Of a DNA stretch of 64,000 nt, positions 50,494-59,266 are shown piece after piece. A program made the translations under genes and the position numbers. The notes under the pieces are model-generated. The model made no database searches. It was not told the origin of the DNA and saw only the letters and a program-made list of their open reading frames with translations. The stretch comes from Kribbella catacumbae DSM 19601 (GTDB lineage Bacteria; Actinomycetota; Actinomycetes; Propionibacteriales; Kribbellaceae): contig NZ_AQUZ01000050.1 in assembly GCF_000372465.1 (NCBI RefSeq), forward strand, positions 1-64,000, in the 5' to 3' direction. Within the stretch, counting starts at the first letter, position 1, and the number at the start of each line of letters is the position of its first letter.

Positions 50494-51305
50494 CGCAGAC
50501 CACTGATCCAGCGTTCCCGCAGGCAGGCGAGGACGACGACTGACACGGCCAGCAGGACGACGCTCAGTACTACGGCCACGTCGGGGTCGGTCTCCAGCGC
50601 CAAGTAGACAGCCAACGGCATGGTCGTCGTCCGGCCTGGGAGATTGCCCGCGAAGGTGATGGTCGCGCCGAACTCGCCGAGCGCGCGAGCCCAGCACAGT
50701 ACTGCGCCCGCGACGATCCCCGGCGCGATCGACGGGAGGGTGACGCGGCGGAAGGTCAGCCAGCGACCGGCACCCAGGGTCGCGGCGGCTTCCTCGTACC
50801 GCGGGTCGGCTGCGCGCAGGGCGCCTTCCACCGAGATCACCAGGAACGGCATCGCGACGAACGCCTCGGCCACGATCACCGCGGCCGTCGTGAAAGGAAG
50901 CGAGAAGCCGAACCAGAGGTCCAGGCGTTCCCCGATGAGCCCGCGCCGGCCGAGGACCAGAAGCAGAGCGACTCCGCCGACTACCGGGGGCAGGACAAGC
51001 GGAACCGTCACGAGCGCGCGGATGAGCCCGCGACCGGGGAGCTCGGCGCGGGCGAGCAGCCAGGCGAGCGGGACGCCCAGAAGCAGACAGATGACGGTCG
51101 CCGCACTGGCACAGAGCAGTGAAAGCCGCAGCGCTTGCCCAACGTCAGCGCTGAAGAGCCGCGAGGGCAACGTCGCCCAAGGCGCCTGAGCCAGCAGCCC
51201 AGCCAACGGCACAAGCAAAAACGCAAGCCCCAACAGCGCAGGCAGCAACAAGACCAGAGGCAACCGCCCCTGAACCCGCTCCCGCCGCCCCCTCACCCCA
51301 GCCAA
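50490..51305 (-). CDS. modB: Molybdate ABC transporter permease ModB
   Basis: 271 residues with about six transmembrane helices and the binding-protein-dependent permease EAA loop (YEEAAATLGAGRWLTFRRVTLP), followed by LCWARALGEFGATITFAGN, which is typical of molybdate/sulfate permeases. The start is a TTG at 51305 (GAGG upstream); GTG 51296 is an alternative. Its stop overlaps modC. Confidence 0.91.
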   Translation of the reverse strand: MAGVRGRRERVQGRLPLVLLLPALLGLAFLLVPLAGLLAQAPWATLPSRLFSADVGQALRLSLLCASAATVICLLLGVPLAWLLARAELPGRGLIRALVTVPLVLPPVVGGVALLLVLGRRGLIGERLDLWFGFSLPFTTAAVIVAEAFVAMPFLVISVEGALRAADPRYEEAAATLGAGRWLTFRRVTLPSIAPGIVAGAVLCWARALGEFGATITFAGNLPGRTTTMPLAVYLALETDPDVAVVLSVVLLAVSVVVLACLRERWISGLR

Positions 51306-51351
51306 CTTCTCACCTCACCCACCCAACACCTCGCCGGCCCCCTCGCGTGGG

Positions 51352-52116
51352 TCATGGGGTTTCGAAGCCGGCTTTGGTGAGGACTGTCTTGGCTTCGGGG
51401 GAGAGGACGTAGTCGACGAAGGCCTTGGCGGTGGCTGGGTTTTTGGCGTCGGTCAGGGTGGCGATGGGGTAGTCGTTGATCGCCTGGGTGGCTTCGGGGA
51501 AGTCGATGCCTTCGATCTTGTCCTTGGCTGCCAGGACATCCGTCTTGTAGACGAGGGCGGCATCGACTTCGCCGAGGGTGACCTTGGTGAGGGCCGCCTT
51601 CACGTCCTGCTCCAGGCTGTCTGGTTGTGGCGTCAGGTGAGCCGCCTCGAACACCTTCTTGGCGGCGGCGCCGCACGGCACCTGCTCGGCGCAGAGGGCG
51701 ATCTTGCGGTTCGGGTCCGCGAAGTCCTTCAGGCCGGTGACCTTGCCCGGGTTGCCCTTCGGGACCGCGATCTCCAGCTTGTTCTTCGCGAACGTCGTCG
51801 CGGTGCCCTTGCCGGTCACCTGATCCATGTTCTTCGGCGCCGCCGACGCGAAGACATCGGCCGGCGCACCCTGGTTGATCTGCTGGGCGAGTGCCGAGCT
51901 GCCGGCGAAGTTGAAGACCACCTTGACGCCCGGATGCGCGGCCTCGAAGTCCTTGCCGAGCCGGGTGAAGGTCCCCGTCAGCGACGCCGCCGCGAACACG
52001 TTGACCGTGCCCGAGAGGCTCGTAGTACCAGAGGCCGCCGGGGTGTCGTCACCACAGCTCACCAAGGTCGACGCGGCAACGGCTGCAAGCGCCACAGCGA
52101 CAGTACGGCGGAACAT
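51352..52116 (-). CDS. modA: Molybdate-binding lipoprotein ModA
   Basis: 254 residues. It has a lipoprotein signal peptide (STLVSC with Cys21) and the ModA binding-protein fold: VNVFAAASLTGTFTRLGKDF, FNFAGSSALAQQINQGAPAD, and the C-terminal VDYVLSPEAKTVLTKAGF. It captures molybdate at the outer face of the membrane for ModB. ATG 52116 overlaps the regulator stop (TGATG). Confidence 0.93.
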   Translation of the reverse strand: MFRRTVAVALAAVAASTLVSCGDDTPAASGTTSLSGTVNVFAAASLTGTFTRLGKDFEAAHPGVKVVFNFAGSSALAQQINQGAPADVFASAAPKNMDQVTGKGTATTFAKNKLEIAVPKGNPGKVTGLKDFADPNRKIALCAEQVPCGAAAKKVFEAAHLTPQPDSLEQDVKAALTKVTLGEVDAALVYKTDVLAAKDKIEGIDFPEATQAINDYPIATLTDAKNPATAKAFVDYVLSPEAKTVLTKAGFETP

Positions 52117-52511
52117 CAGGCCTCCGGGATCTCGACAACGACGTGAGTGGACTTGATGGACGCGACGGCGACCACGCCCGGCTCCAGGCCGAGCTCGTCC
52201 GCCGCTTCCCGGCTCATCAGCGAGACGACCCGGAACGGCCCGGCCTGCATCTCCACCTGCGCCATCACGCCGTCCTTGAGGACGCGCGTGACGATGCCGC
52301 GCAGGCGGTTGCGCGCCGAGGCGGCAGTCGTGTTGCCCGGCTCGGGCGACTCCGCCAACTGCTGCGCGAAGGCGGCAAGCTCAGCGCCCGCGATCGCCCG
52401 TCGGCCACCCTCCTGTACGGCGGGCAGCCGGCCCTGCTCGACCCAGCGCCGCACGGTGTCATCGCTGACTCCGAGCAACGCGGCCGCCTCACTGATCCGC
52501 AAATTCGGCAC
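52116..52511 (-). CDS. Helix-turn-helix plus TOBE-domain molybdate regulator
   Basis: About 131 residues: an N-terminal MerR/excisionase-like helix-turn-helix (RISEAAALLGVSDDTVRRWV) and a C-terminal TOBE (Mop) domain (RLRGIVTRVLKDGVMAQVEM... then VAVASIKSTHVVVE), which binds molybdate. It is a compact counterpart of ModE and probably represses the operon when Mo is plentiful. I prefer GTG 52511: a TATAGT lies seven bases upstream, as in leaderless actinobacterial transcripts, and the family start fits. ATG 52541 is possible but has no ribosome binding site. Confidence 0.85.
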   Translation of the reverse strand: MPNLRISEAAALLGVSDDTVRRWVEQGRLPAVQEGGRRAIAGAELAAFAQQLAESPEPGNTTAASARNRLRGIVTRVLKDGVMAQVEMQAGPFRVVSLMSREAADELGLEPGVVAVASIKSTHVVVEIPEA

Positions 52512-52608
52512 ATTCGACACTATATCGCCGCAGTTGCGCATCCAGGAGGCCAGTTTGGCTTATCCTCCGCGAACGTGAGCGTCGTCATGACCAGCGCGGC
52601 CCGGGCGG

Positions 52609-52625
52609 CATAGGTTTGGCCTATG
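52609..52625. promoter_or_regulatory. Hairpin overlapping the acyl-CoA oxidase start
   Basis: CATAGG-TTTGG-CCTATG is a perfect inverted repeat whose right arm contains the ATG at 52623. TTTGGCCTAT also resembles TTTGGCTTAT at 52554, so this may be a two-site operator, or an mRNA hairpin that masks the start codon. Confidence 0.4.
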
Positions 52626-54560
52626 AGTACGACGGGGCTGCGGGAGTATCTGGACGGACCGCACAAGGCGGCGCGGGATCTGGTCAGGGACGGGCTGGCG
52701 GCGAACGCCGACCTGCTCGACGCCGGGCTGGAGCTGAGCCGGGCGGAGTACCGGGACAAGGTGCTCGCGGTGATGCAGCAGGTCACCGCCGAGGGACACA
52801 CCGGACGCGGGTTCCCGAAGGAGTTCGGCGGGCAGGGTGATCTGGGCGGCTTCATCGCCGGGTTCGAGACGCTGGCCTTCGGTGACCTGTCGCTGATGGT
52901 CAAGGCGGGTGTGCAGTTCGGCCTGTTCGCGGGCGCGATCCTGCACCTGGGCACGAGCCGTCACCACGACGAGTACCTGACCGACGCGATCGAGGGCCGG
53001 CTGCTCGGCTGCTTCGCGATGACCGAGACCGGGCACGGCTCCAACGTCCAGGCGCTCGGTACGACGGCGACGTACGATCCGGCGACCGAAGAGTTCGTCG
53101 TGCACACCCCGACCGCGGCCGCGCGCAAGGACTACATCGGCAACGCGGCCCGGCACGGCCGGATGGCCACGGTCTTCGCCCAACTGGTGGTCGGCGGCGA
53201 GAGCCACGGCGTCCACTGCCTACTCGTCCCGATCCGTACTCCGGACGGCGAGCCCCTGCCCGGCGTCACGCTGTCCGACTGCGGCGCCAAGCTCGGCCTG
53301 AACGGCGTCGACAACGGCCGGATCGTCTTCGACCAGGTCCGCGTACCCCGCACCGCGCTGCTCGACCGCTACGCGCAGGTCGATGCCGAGGGCACCTACT
53401 CGAGCGAGATCGAGAACCCGGACCGGCGTTTCTTCACGATGCTCGGCACCCTCGTCCAGGGCCGCGTGTCCGTCGGCGGCGCGGCGATCAACGCGAGCAA
53501 GGTCGCTCTGACGATCGCGATCCGGTACGCCGACCGCCGCCGCCAGTTCGGTGCGCCCGGCAGCGCGGACGAGGCGTTGCTGCTCGACTACCGGATGCAC
53601 CAGCGCCGGCTGCTGCCGTTGCTGGCTCGCACCTATGCGCTGCACTTCGCGCAGGCCGAGCTGGTCGACGAGTTCGTCCGGCTCTTCGGTGGCGAGGATG
53701 TGATCGACAAGGACGAGCATGACCAGCGAGCCCTGGAAGCTCAGGCGGCAGGTACGAAGGCGCTCGGCACCTGGCACGCGACCGAGACGATCCAGATGTG
53801 CCGCGAGGCCTGCGGCGGCGCCGGGTACCTCGCGGAGAACCGGCTGGCGACCCTGAAGGCGGACACCGACGTGTTCACCACCTTCGAGGGCGACAACACG
53901 GTGTTGCTGCAACTTGTCGCGAAAGGGCTGCTGACCAACTACCGGGAGTCGTTCGGCAAGCTCGATCCGCTCGGGACGGCCCGCTTCATCGCCGCGCAGG
54001 CGGTCGAGATCGCAGTCGAGAAGACCGCGCTGCGGACAGTCGTCGAGCGGCTGCGGGACGTAGTACCGAATCGCAATGACACGTCCGACCCGGACGCCGG
54101 GCTGCGGGACGACGCGTATCACTGCGGCATGCTCAGGTTCCGCGAGCAGCACATGCTGGCCGGCGTGGCCCGGCGGCTGAAGCGCGGCATCGACGACGGG
54201 GTCGAGGCGTTCGAGGTGTTCAACCGCTGCCAGGACCACGTCATCGCGGCCGGCCGCGCGCATGTCGAGCGGGTGGTGCTCGAGGCGTTTCTGGCCGCGG
54301 TACAGGCTGCGCCGGAAGGTACTGCGCGGGAGCGGCTGAAGGAGTTGTACGACCTGCACGCGCTCGCGACGATCGAGGCGGACCGCGCTTGGTACATCGA
54401 GCACGGGCGGTTGTCGGGGCCTCGATCGAAGGCGATCACGGCGCTGGTGAACGAGCTTTGTGCCGCCGTCCGGCCGTACGCCGGAGAGCTGGTGGACGCG
54501 TTCGGCGTACCGGGCGCGGCAGTCGATGTGCCGATGGTTGTACCGTCGCAGCATGAGTGA
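52623..54560 (+). CDS. Acyl-CoA oxidase/dehydrogenase family protein
   Basis: 645 residues, the length of acyl-CoA oxidases rather than of short acyl-CoA dehydrogenases. FAD-binding and catalytic regions are visible: CFAMTETGHGSNVQALGTTA, RYADRRRQFGAP, EACGGAGYLAENR and DVFTTFEGDNTVLLQ with Glu422 as the likely catalytic base. It would oxidise acyl-CoA at the alpha-beta position in beta-oxidation. Translation overlaps the next gene by eight bases. No other beta-oxidation genes are adjacent. Confidence 0.9.
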   Translation: MSTTGLREYLDGPHKAARDLVRDGLAANADLLDAGLELSRAEYRDKVLAVMQQVTAEGHTGRGFPKEFGGQGDLGGFIAGFETLAFGDLSLMVKAGVQFGLFAGAILHLGTSRHHDEYLTDAIEGRLLGCFAMTETGHGSNVQALGTTATYDPATEEFVVHTPTAAARKDYIGNAARHGRMATVFAQLVVGGESHGVHCLLVPIRTPDGEPLPGVTLSDCGAKLGLNGVDNGRIVFDQVRVPRTALLDRYAQVDAEGTYSSEIENPDRRFFTMLGTLVQGRVSVGGAAINASKVALTIAIRYADRRRQFGAPGSADEALLLDYRMHQRRLLPLLARTYALHFAQAELVDEFVRLFGGEDVIDKDEHDQRALEAQAAGTKALGTWHATETIQMCREACGGAGYLAENRLATLKADTDVFTTFEGDNTVLLQLVAKGLLTNYRESFGKLDPLGTARFIAAQAVEIAVEKTALRTVVERLRDVVPNRNDTSDPDAGLRDDAYHCGMLRFREQHMLAGVARRLKRGIDDGVEAFEVFNRCQDHVIAAGRAHVERVVLEAFLAAVQAAPEGTARERLKELYDLHALATIEADRAWYIEHGRLSGPRSKAITALVNELCAAVRPYAGELVDAFGVPGAAVDVPMVVPSQHE

Positions 54561-55170
54561 GCCGATTGAGCCCGCGTCGGCCGCCGAGGCCGCCCGCGAA
54601 CTGGCGAAGGTTTTGCTGGAGCAAGCCGACGCCCTGGACCTGCATGATCTGCGGGCCACCACGGCGATCGAGAACGTCCGGGTCCAGGCCCGGGTGCTCG
54701 CCGACGCGGTGCACGAGCGCGGCTGGGGTGACATCTTCCTCGGCATCGACTCCTACGACCCCGACGAGCTGGACGACCTGCCGCTCGGGCCGGACGACTT
54801 CGACGACCCGGCCGACTACCGGGAGATGGTCGAGCGCGGTGAGCTCGACGACCTGGACGAGCCGCTGATCCCGGAGAACGGGATCCGCCTCAGCTACCAG
54901 GCGCGGTACGACTTCGTGGTGACGGACCCGGAGGCGTTCGTCGCTTACGTCCGCAGCCGCGCGGACGAGGCCCAGAACGACGAGGTCATCGACGACATCG
55001 AGGACGCCCGCTCGGCCTTCGAACTCCTCGGCTACCTCGACGGCCTCGGTTCCAAGGACTACGACACCGTCGGCCTGACCCCAGCCGGCGGCGAGGAGTC
55101 CCACAAGGTCGTCGACTTCTCCCTCTGGGACCTGGACCCCACCCGCCGGGACGACACCTACCCGTACTAG
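54553..55170 (+). CDS. Acidic hypothetical protein
   Basis: 205 residues, strongly acidic (rich in DE pairs), with no signal peptide or membrane segment. Ala/Leu-rich helical N-terminus, then DSYDPDELDDLPLGPDDFDDP and a mixed C-terminal domain. I do not recognise a family. ATG 54553 overlaps the end of the acyl-CoA oxidase gene by eight bases, so they are translationally coupled. Confidence 0.7.
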   Translation: MSEPIEPASAAEAARELAKVLLEQADALDLHDLRATTAIENVRVQARVLADAVHERGWGDIFLGIDSYDPDELDDLPLGPDDFDDPADYREMVERGELDDLDEPLIPENGIRLSYQARYDFVVTDPEAFVAYVRSRADEAQNDEVIDDIEDARSAFELLGYLDGLGSKDYDTVGLTPAGGEESHKVVDFSLWDLDPTRRDDTYPY

Positions 55171-55184
55171 TGCCCTTCGCGCGA

Positions 55185-55217
55185 CCGTAGTACTTGTCAA
55201 CCAGGGGAGTACTGCGG
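55185..55217. promoter_or_regulatory. Inverted repeat between the acidic protein and MMPL genes
   Basis: CCGTAGTACT and AGTACTGCGG are 10-bp arms with one mismatch around a 13-base spacer that contains TTGTCAACC. It sits about 80-110 bp before the MMPL start and might be a terminator for the upstream gene or an operator for the MMPL gene. Confidence 0.35.
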
Positions 55218-55294
55218 ACTGTCCACCCCGGGCGGACGTTTCACCCCACCCTGTCGGGCCAGTGTTTGAGGTCCAAAGACAGGGGAGGTTCACC

Positions 55295-57394
55295 ATGTTC
55301 ACGTTGCCGGCTGGGCGGCGGGGTAAGTGGGGTGTGGTCGGGGTCTGGCTGCTGTTGCTGGTGGCGGTGTTTCCGTTGGCCGCGGGGCTGGGAGACGTGC
55401 AGAGCGATGACGCCACCGATCAACTGCCGGGCGGTGCGGAGTCGACGCTCGTGCATCAGGTCGAGGATCGCGTACCGGGCTCCGAGGACGACGAACTGAT
55501 CGTCGTCTATCACCGGGACGGCGGTCTCGTCGACGGGGACGAGCAGGCGGTGACGCAGCAGCACGCCACCCTCGCACGGGAGTTCAAGGTCGACATGCCG
55601 CCCGTCCCGGCCGAGGACGGCACGGCTCTCATGTACGCCGTCAGCCAGCCGGCGAGCGTGGACGACGCAGGGGTCGCCAAGTTCGTTGAGCGGGTGCGGG
55701 CAGTCACCGCTGACCGGCCGAGTGGTCTGCGGGCCGAGGTGACGGGCCCGGCCGCGATCGGGGCGGATATCGACGCGGTGTTCGAGGGGATCGACACGAC
55801 CCTGATGCTCGTCACCGTCATCGTCGTCGCGTTCCTGCTGATCATCACCTACCGCAGCCCGTTCCTCTGGCTGGTGCCGCTGCTGACCGTCGGGGCCGCC
55901 GCGTACCTGTCGATGGCGCTGGTCCGGGTCGTCGCCGGGGCGCTGGACCTGACGGTGAGCACGCAGAGTTCGTCGATCATGATCGTGATGGTGTTCGGTG
56001 CCGGGACGGACTACGCGCTGCTGATCGTCGCGCGGTACCGCGAGCGGCTGCGCCACCACAGCGACGTCCACGCCGCCATGCGCGCCGCGCTGAAGGGTGT
56101 GGGACCGGCGATCCTCGCGTCAGGATCGACGGTCGCCCTCGGTCTGGGGTGCCTGTTCGTGGCCGACATGAACGACATCTCAGGGATTGGCGTGATCGGC
56201 GCGCTGGGGATCCTGGCGACTCTGTTCACCATGCTCACGCTGTTCCCTGCAGTACTGACTGCGCTGGGCCGCAAGGTCTTCTGGCCTCGAGTGCCGCACC
56301 AAGCCAGTACTGCGCCCGCAGGCCGCGACTGGTGGCGGTGGGTCTTCGCTCGGCCGTTGCGGTCGGCTGGGGTCTCGGCGCTGGCACTCGGTGCACTAGG
56401 GCTCGGTGTGCTCGGCCTCTCGACCGACTTGCGGCAGGCCGACTCGTTCACCACGACCCCGGAGTCGGTGACGGGGTTCGCGACGCTGGACCGGGCCTAC
56501 CCGGGCGAGGGTGGCCGGCCGTTGACCGTTGCCACGCCCACCGATCAGGTAGGACAGGTGCTCGCTGTGGCGCGTGCGACGGACAAGGTGGTGTCGGCGG
56601 AAACCGATCGGGAGGGCGACGGCTGGTCCCTGGTCAGCGTCGTACCCGCGGCTCAGCCGGACAGCGATGAGGAAGCGGCTGTGATCAAGCACCTGCGGGC
56701 CGAGCTGCCACCGGCGGCGCTGGTCGGTGGCGAAGGGGCGGAGCGCGTCGACGTTCAGGAGGCGAGCGCTGCCGACACCAAGTTGGTGATCCCCCTAGTA
56801 CTCGCGGTGGTGTTGCTGGTGTTGTTCCTGCTGCTCCGGTCCTTGGTCGCCTCGCTGCTCATCGTGGGCGCGGTCGTGCTGTCGTATCTCGCGGCGCTGG
56901 GGCTTGGATCTCTGCTGTTCGAGAACGTGCTCGGGTTCGGCGGCGTGGAGCCGACGATGCCGGTGCTGGTGTTCGTCTTCCTGGTGGCGTTCGGCGTCGA
57001 CTATGCGATCTTCCTGGTCGCACGGATCGCCGAGGACCGCAAGGAACTCGGTACTACGGCCGCCGCCCGGCGGGCCGTGACGGCCACCGCGCCGGTGATC
57101 GCGTCGGCCGGATTGGTGCTGGCGGCAACCTTCGCGGTGCTGGCGTCGCTGCCGTTCGTACCGATGGTGGAGATCGGGGTGGTGGTCGCGGTCGGGGTTC
57201 TGCTGCAGACTCTGCTGGTGGCGCCTGCGTTACTGGCGCCGATGGTGGTGGGGCTGCGCCGGTGGATCTGGTGGCCGAGTCGCCCCGCGGACGACCCACA
57301 ACCGGCAGCAGCCTGGCCGGTGGGCAAGAGCGGGCCAGACGGCGGCGACGGGCCGGCGGACGAGTCGGTGCTGGTCGGCGAGGGCCGGAGCTGA
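55295..57394 (+). CDS. MMPL-family (RND) transporter
   Basis: 699 residues with the RND/MMPL design: two sets of transmembrane helices separated by soluble domains, with the typical FGAGTDYALLIVARYRE and FGVDYAIFLVARIAED motifs carrying the proton-relay Asp residues. ATG 55295 has GGGGAGG about six bases upstream; an earlier start at 55262 has no such support. It may export lipids or drugs. It is followed, after a 39-bp tandem duplication, by a two-component system that may control it. Confidence 0.9.
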   Translation: MFTLPAGRRGKWGVVGVWLLLLVAVFPLAAGLGDVQSDDATDQLPGGAESTLVHQVEDRVPGSEDDELIVVYHRDGGLVDGDEQAVTQQHATLAREFKVDMPPVPAEDGTALMYAVSQPASVDDAGVAKFVERVRAVTADRPSGLRAEVTGPAAIGADIDAVFEGIDTTLMLVTVIVVAFLLIITYRSPFLWLVPLLTVGAAAYLSMALVRVVAGALDLTVSTQSSSIMIVMVFGAGTDYALLIVARYRERLRHHSDVHAAMRAALKGVGPAILASGSTVALGLGCLFVADMNDISGIGVIGALGILATLFTMLTLFPAVLTALGRKVFWPRVPHQASTAPAGRDWWRWVFARPLRSAGVSALALGALGLGVLGLSTDLRQADSFTTTPESVTGFATLDRAYPGEGGRPLTVATPTDQVGQVLAVARATDKVVSAETDREGDGWSLVSVVPAAQPDSDEEAAVIKHLRAELPPAALVGGEGAERVDVQEASAADTKLVIPLVLAVVLLVLFLLLRSLVASLLIVGAVVLSYLAALGLGSLLFENVLGFGGVEPTMPVLVFVFLVAFGVDYAIFLVARIAEDRKELGTTAAARRAVTATAPVIASAGLVLAATFAVLASLPFVPMVEIGVVVAVGVLLQTLLVAPALLAPMVVGLRRWIWWPSRPADDPQPAAAWPVGKSGPDGGDGPADESVLVGEGRS

Positions 57395-57445
57395 GGAGTG
57401 GGGACAGTGCTGGTCGGCGGGGAACGGAGCTGAGGGATGGGGACG
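57368..57445. repeat. 39-bp tandem duplication at the MMPL stop and histidine-kinase start
   Basis: Two 39-bp units (57368-57406 and 57407-57445) differ at six positions. Unit 1 encodes the end of the MMPL protein and its stop; unit 2 carries the histidine-kinase ATG. Unit 1 contains a matching GTG (GAGTGGGGAC versus GATGGGGAC in unit 2), so the kinase start region is itself a duplicate. Confidence 0.75.
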
Positions 57446-58582
57446 GTGGTCTTGGTGGGAGTGGGGCGCTGGGGTATCGGCAGGTTCGACCTGCTGCTGA
57501 CCGCGGCGCTGCTCGTCCTGCCGCTGGCCGCCGTCCTCGCCCTGCCGCAGCACTGGCTCGACGGCAGGCAACTCGACACTCTCGGCATCACCCTGCTCGT
57601 CCTGGCGACCATGCCGGTTCTTGTCAGACGCCGCTACCCGATCCAGGCGCTGCTCTGCTGCGTAGTGGTCCAGATGGGCTACCACGCCTTGAACTACACG
57701 CACGAAGTCATGCTCCCGGTAGCCGTAGTCCTCATCTACACGGTCTCCCTGACCACCTCCCGGGTCTCGACGCTGGCGATGGTCGGAATCAGCGTCGCCG
57801 GAGTCCTGGTGACCGCGAGCGTCCCTCAGGACGAATCGATCGGCGCGGAGGTGATCAGCCCTCTTGGCTGGTTCGCGGTCGCCGCGGTCGGTGGCCAGGC
57901 GATGCGCCTGGATCGAGCCTTGCTCGCGGAGACGAGCGAGCGCCGGGTCGCCGAGGAGCGGCTGCGGATCGCGCGCGACCTGCACGACGTCCTGGCGCAC
58001 CACATCGTCGTGATCAACTCGCACGCCGGCGTCGCCGCTCACCTGCTCGACGAGCGCGCCGACGATCCGACCCTCGCGCCGATCTCGCAGTCGCTGCACA
58101 CAGTGGCGGACGCGAGCAGCGGAGTACTGGCTGAGCTGAGAACAACCCTCGACGTACTGCGGGGCAACGAGGTCGACCTGGATCGGCACCCGACGCCTGA
58201 CCTCGATGGTCTGGCCCGGCTCGTAGCGGTCACCACAGCCCTCGGAGTACAGGTCGAGCTGCGAGTCCGCGGCACCAGCCGACCGCTGTCGGCAGCCGTC
58301 GAGATCACCCTCTACCGGATCGCGCAGGAGGCCTTGACCAACGTGGTGAAGCACGCACACGCTCAACGGGCTCAGGTAGTGCTCGACTACGACATGGCGG
58401 AGGTCCGGCTCGAGGTCACCGACGACGGCCGTGGCAGGTCCGACAACGGCACCACAGCCGGCTACGGCATCGCTGGGATGAACGAGCGGGCGCAATCCGT
58501 TGGTGGTCAGCTGGTCACCGGTGACGGCCGGTACGGCGGGTTCCGGGTCGCGGTGACCATACCGATCGGGGGAGCAGGATGA
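57437..58582 (+). CDS. Sensor histidine kinase (NarL/DesK type)
   Basis: 381 residues: four to five N-terminal transmembrane helices, then a HisKA_3 dimerisation/phospho-acceptor region with His183 in RIARDLHDVLAHHI, and an ATPase domain with EALTNVVKHAHA (N box) and DDGRGRSDNGTTAGYGIAGM (G box). It would phosphorylate the regulator encoded directly downstream. Its stop overlaps the regulator start (ATGA). Confidence 0.92.
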   Translation: MGTVVLVGVGRWGIGRFDLLLTAALLVLPLAAVLALPQHWLDGRQLDTLGITLLVLATMPVLVRRRYPIQALLCCVVVQMGYHALNYTHEVMLPVAVVLIYTVSLTTSRVSTLAMVGISVAGVLVTASVPQDESIGAEVISPLGWFAVAAVGGQAMRLDRALLAETSERRVAEERLRIARDLHDVLAHHIVVINSHAGVAAHLLDERADDPTLAPISQSLHTVADASSGVLAELRTTLDVLRGNEVDLDRHPTPDLDGLARLVAVTTALGVQVELRVRGTSRPLSAAVEITLYRIAQEALTNVVKHAHAQRAQVVLDYDMAEVRLEVTDDGRGRSDNGTTAGYGIAGMNERAQSVGGQLVTGDGRYGGFRVAVTIPIGGAG

Positions 58583-59241
58583 TCAGGGTGGTGCTGGCCG
58601 ACGACCAGAGACTGGTCCGGAGCGCCTTCGCGATGCTCGTGCGCTCAGCGCCGGACATGGACGTCGTCGGTGAAGCGGCCGACGGCGATGAGGCGGTCGA
58701 GCTGGTCCGGTCGACCCGGGCCGACGTCGTAGTGATGGACATCCGGATGCCGGGGACGGACGGGATCACGGCGACCGGCATGATCGCGGCCGACGAGGAT
58801 CTGCGCGGCGTACGGGTGCTGATCCTGACCACGTTCGAGAGCGACCACAACGTGGTGGCGGCGTTGCGGGCGGGTGCGAGCGGATTCCTGGTCAAGGACA
58901 CCAAACCCGCGGACCTGCTGGCCGCCATCCGGACCGTGGCCGGCGGCGAGGCGCTGTTGTCGCCTGGCGCGACGCAGGCGCTGATCGAAAGGGTGCTGAG
59001 ACAACCAGATCCGGCCGGTCCGGCGCCCGGCGCACTGGCTGCGCTGACCAGCCGGGAACGCGAAGTGCTGACGCTGATCGGGCGCGGCCTGAGCAACGGT
59101 GAACTCGCCGAGCAGCTGGTGATCAGCCCGCTGACCGCGAAGACCTATGTAAGCCGGTTGCTGACCAAACTGGACGCCCGCGACCGGGCCCAGCTGGTCA
59201 TCGCCGCCTACGAATCCGGTCTGGTCCGGACCTCCGGCTAG
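58579..59241 (+). CDS. NarL-family response regulator
   Basis: 220 residues: a complete receiver (VVLADDQRLVRS, phospho-acceptor Asp54 in VVVMDIRMPGTDG, FLVKDTKPA with the conserved Lys) and a LuxR helix-turn-helix (LTSREREVLTLIGRGLSNGE, then LAEQLVISPLTAKTYVSRLL). It is the partner of the adjacent histidine kinase and probably controls the MMPL operon. Confidence 0.93.
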   Translation: MIRVVLADDQRLVRSAFAMLVRSAPDMDVVGEAADGDEAVELVRSTRADVVVMDIRMPGTDGITATGMIAADEDLRGVRVLILTTFESDHNVVAALRAGASGFLVKDTKPADLLAAIRTVAGGEALLSPGATQALIERVLRQPDPAGPAPGALAALTSREREVLTLIGRGLSNGELAEQLVISPLTAKTYVSRLLTKLDARDRAQLVIAAYESGLVRTSG

Positions 59242-59266
59242 TGCTAGCTAGTGCTGCGGCCTGGGC

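Noticed and set aside
53220..54746. 508-codon frame on the minus strand
   Set aside because: Antisense to the acyl-CoA oxidase gene.
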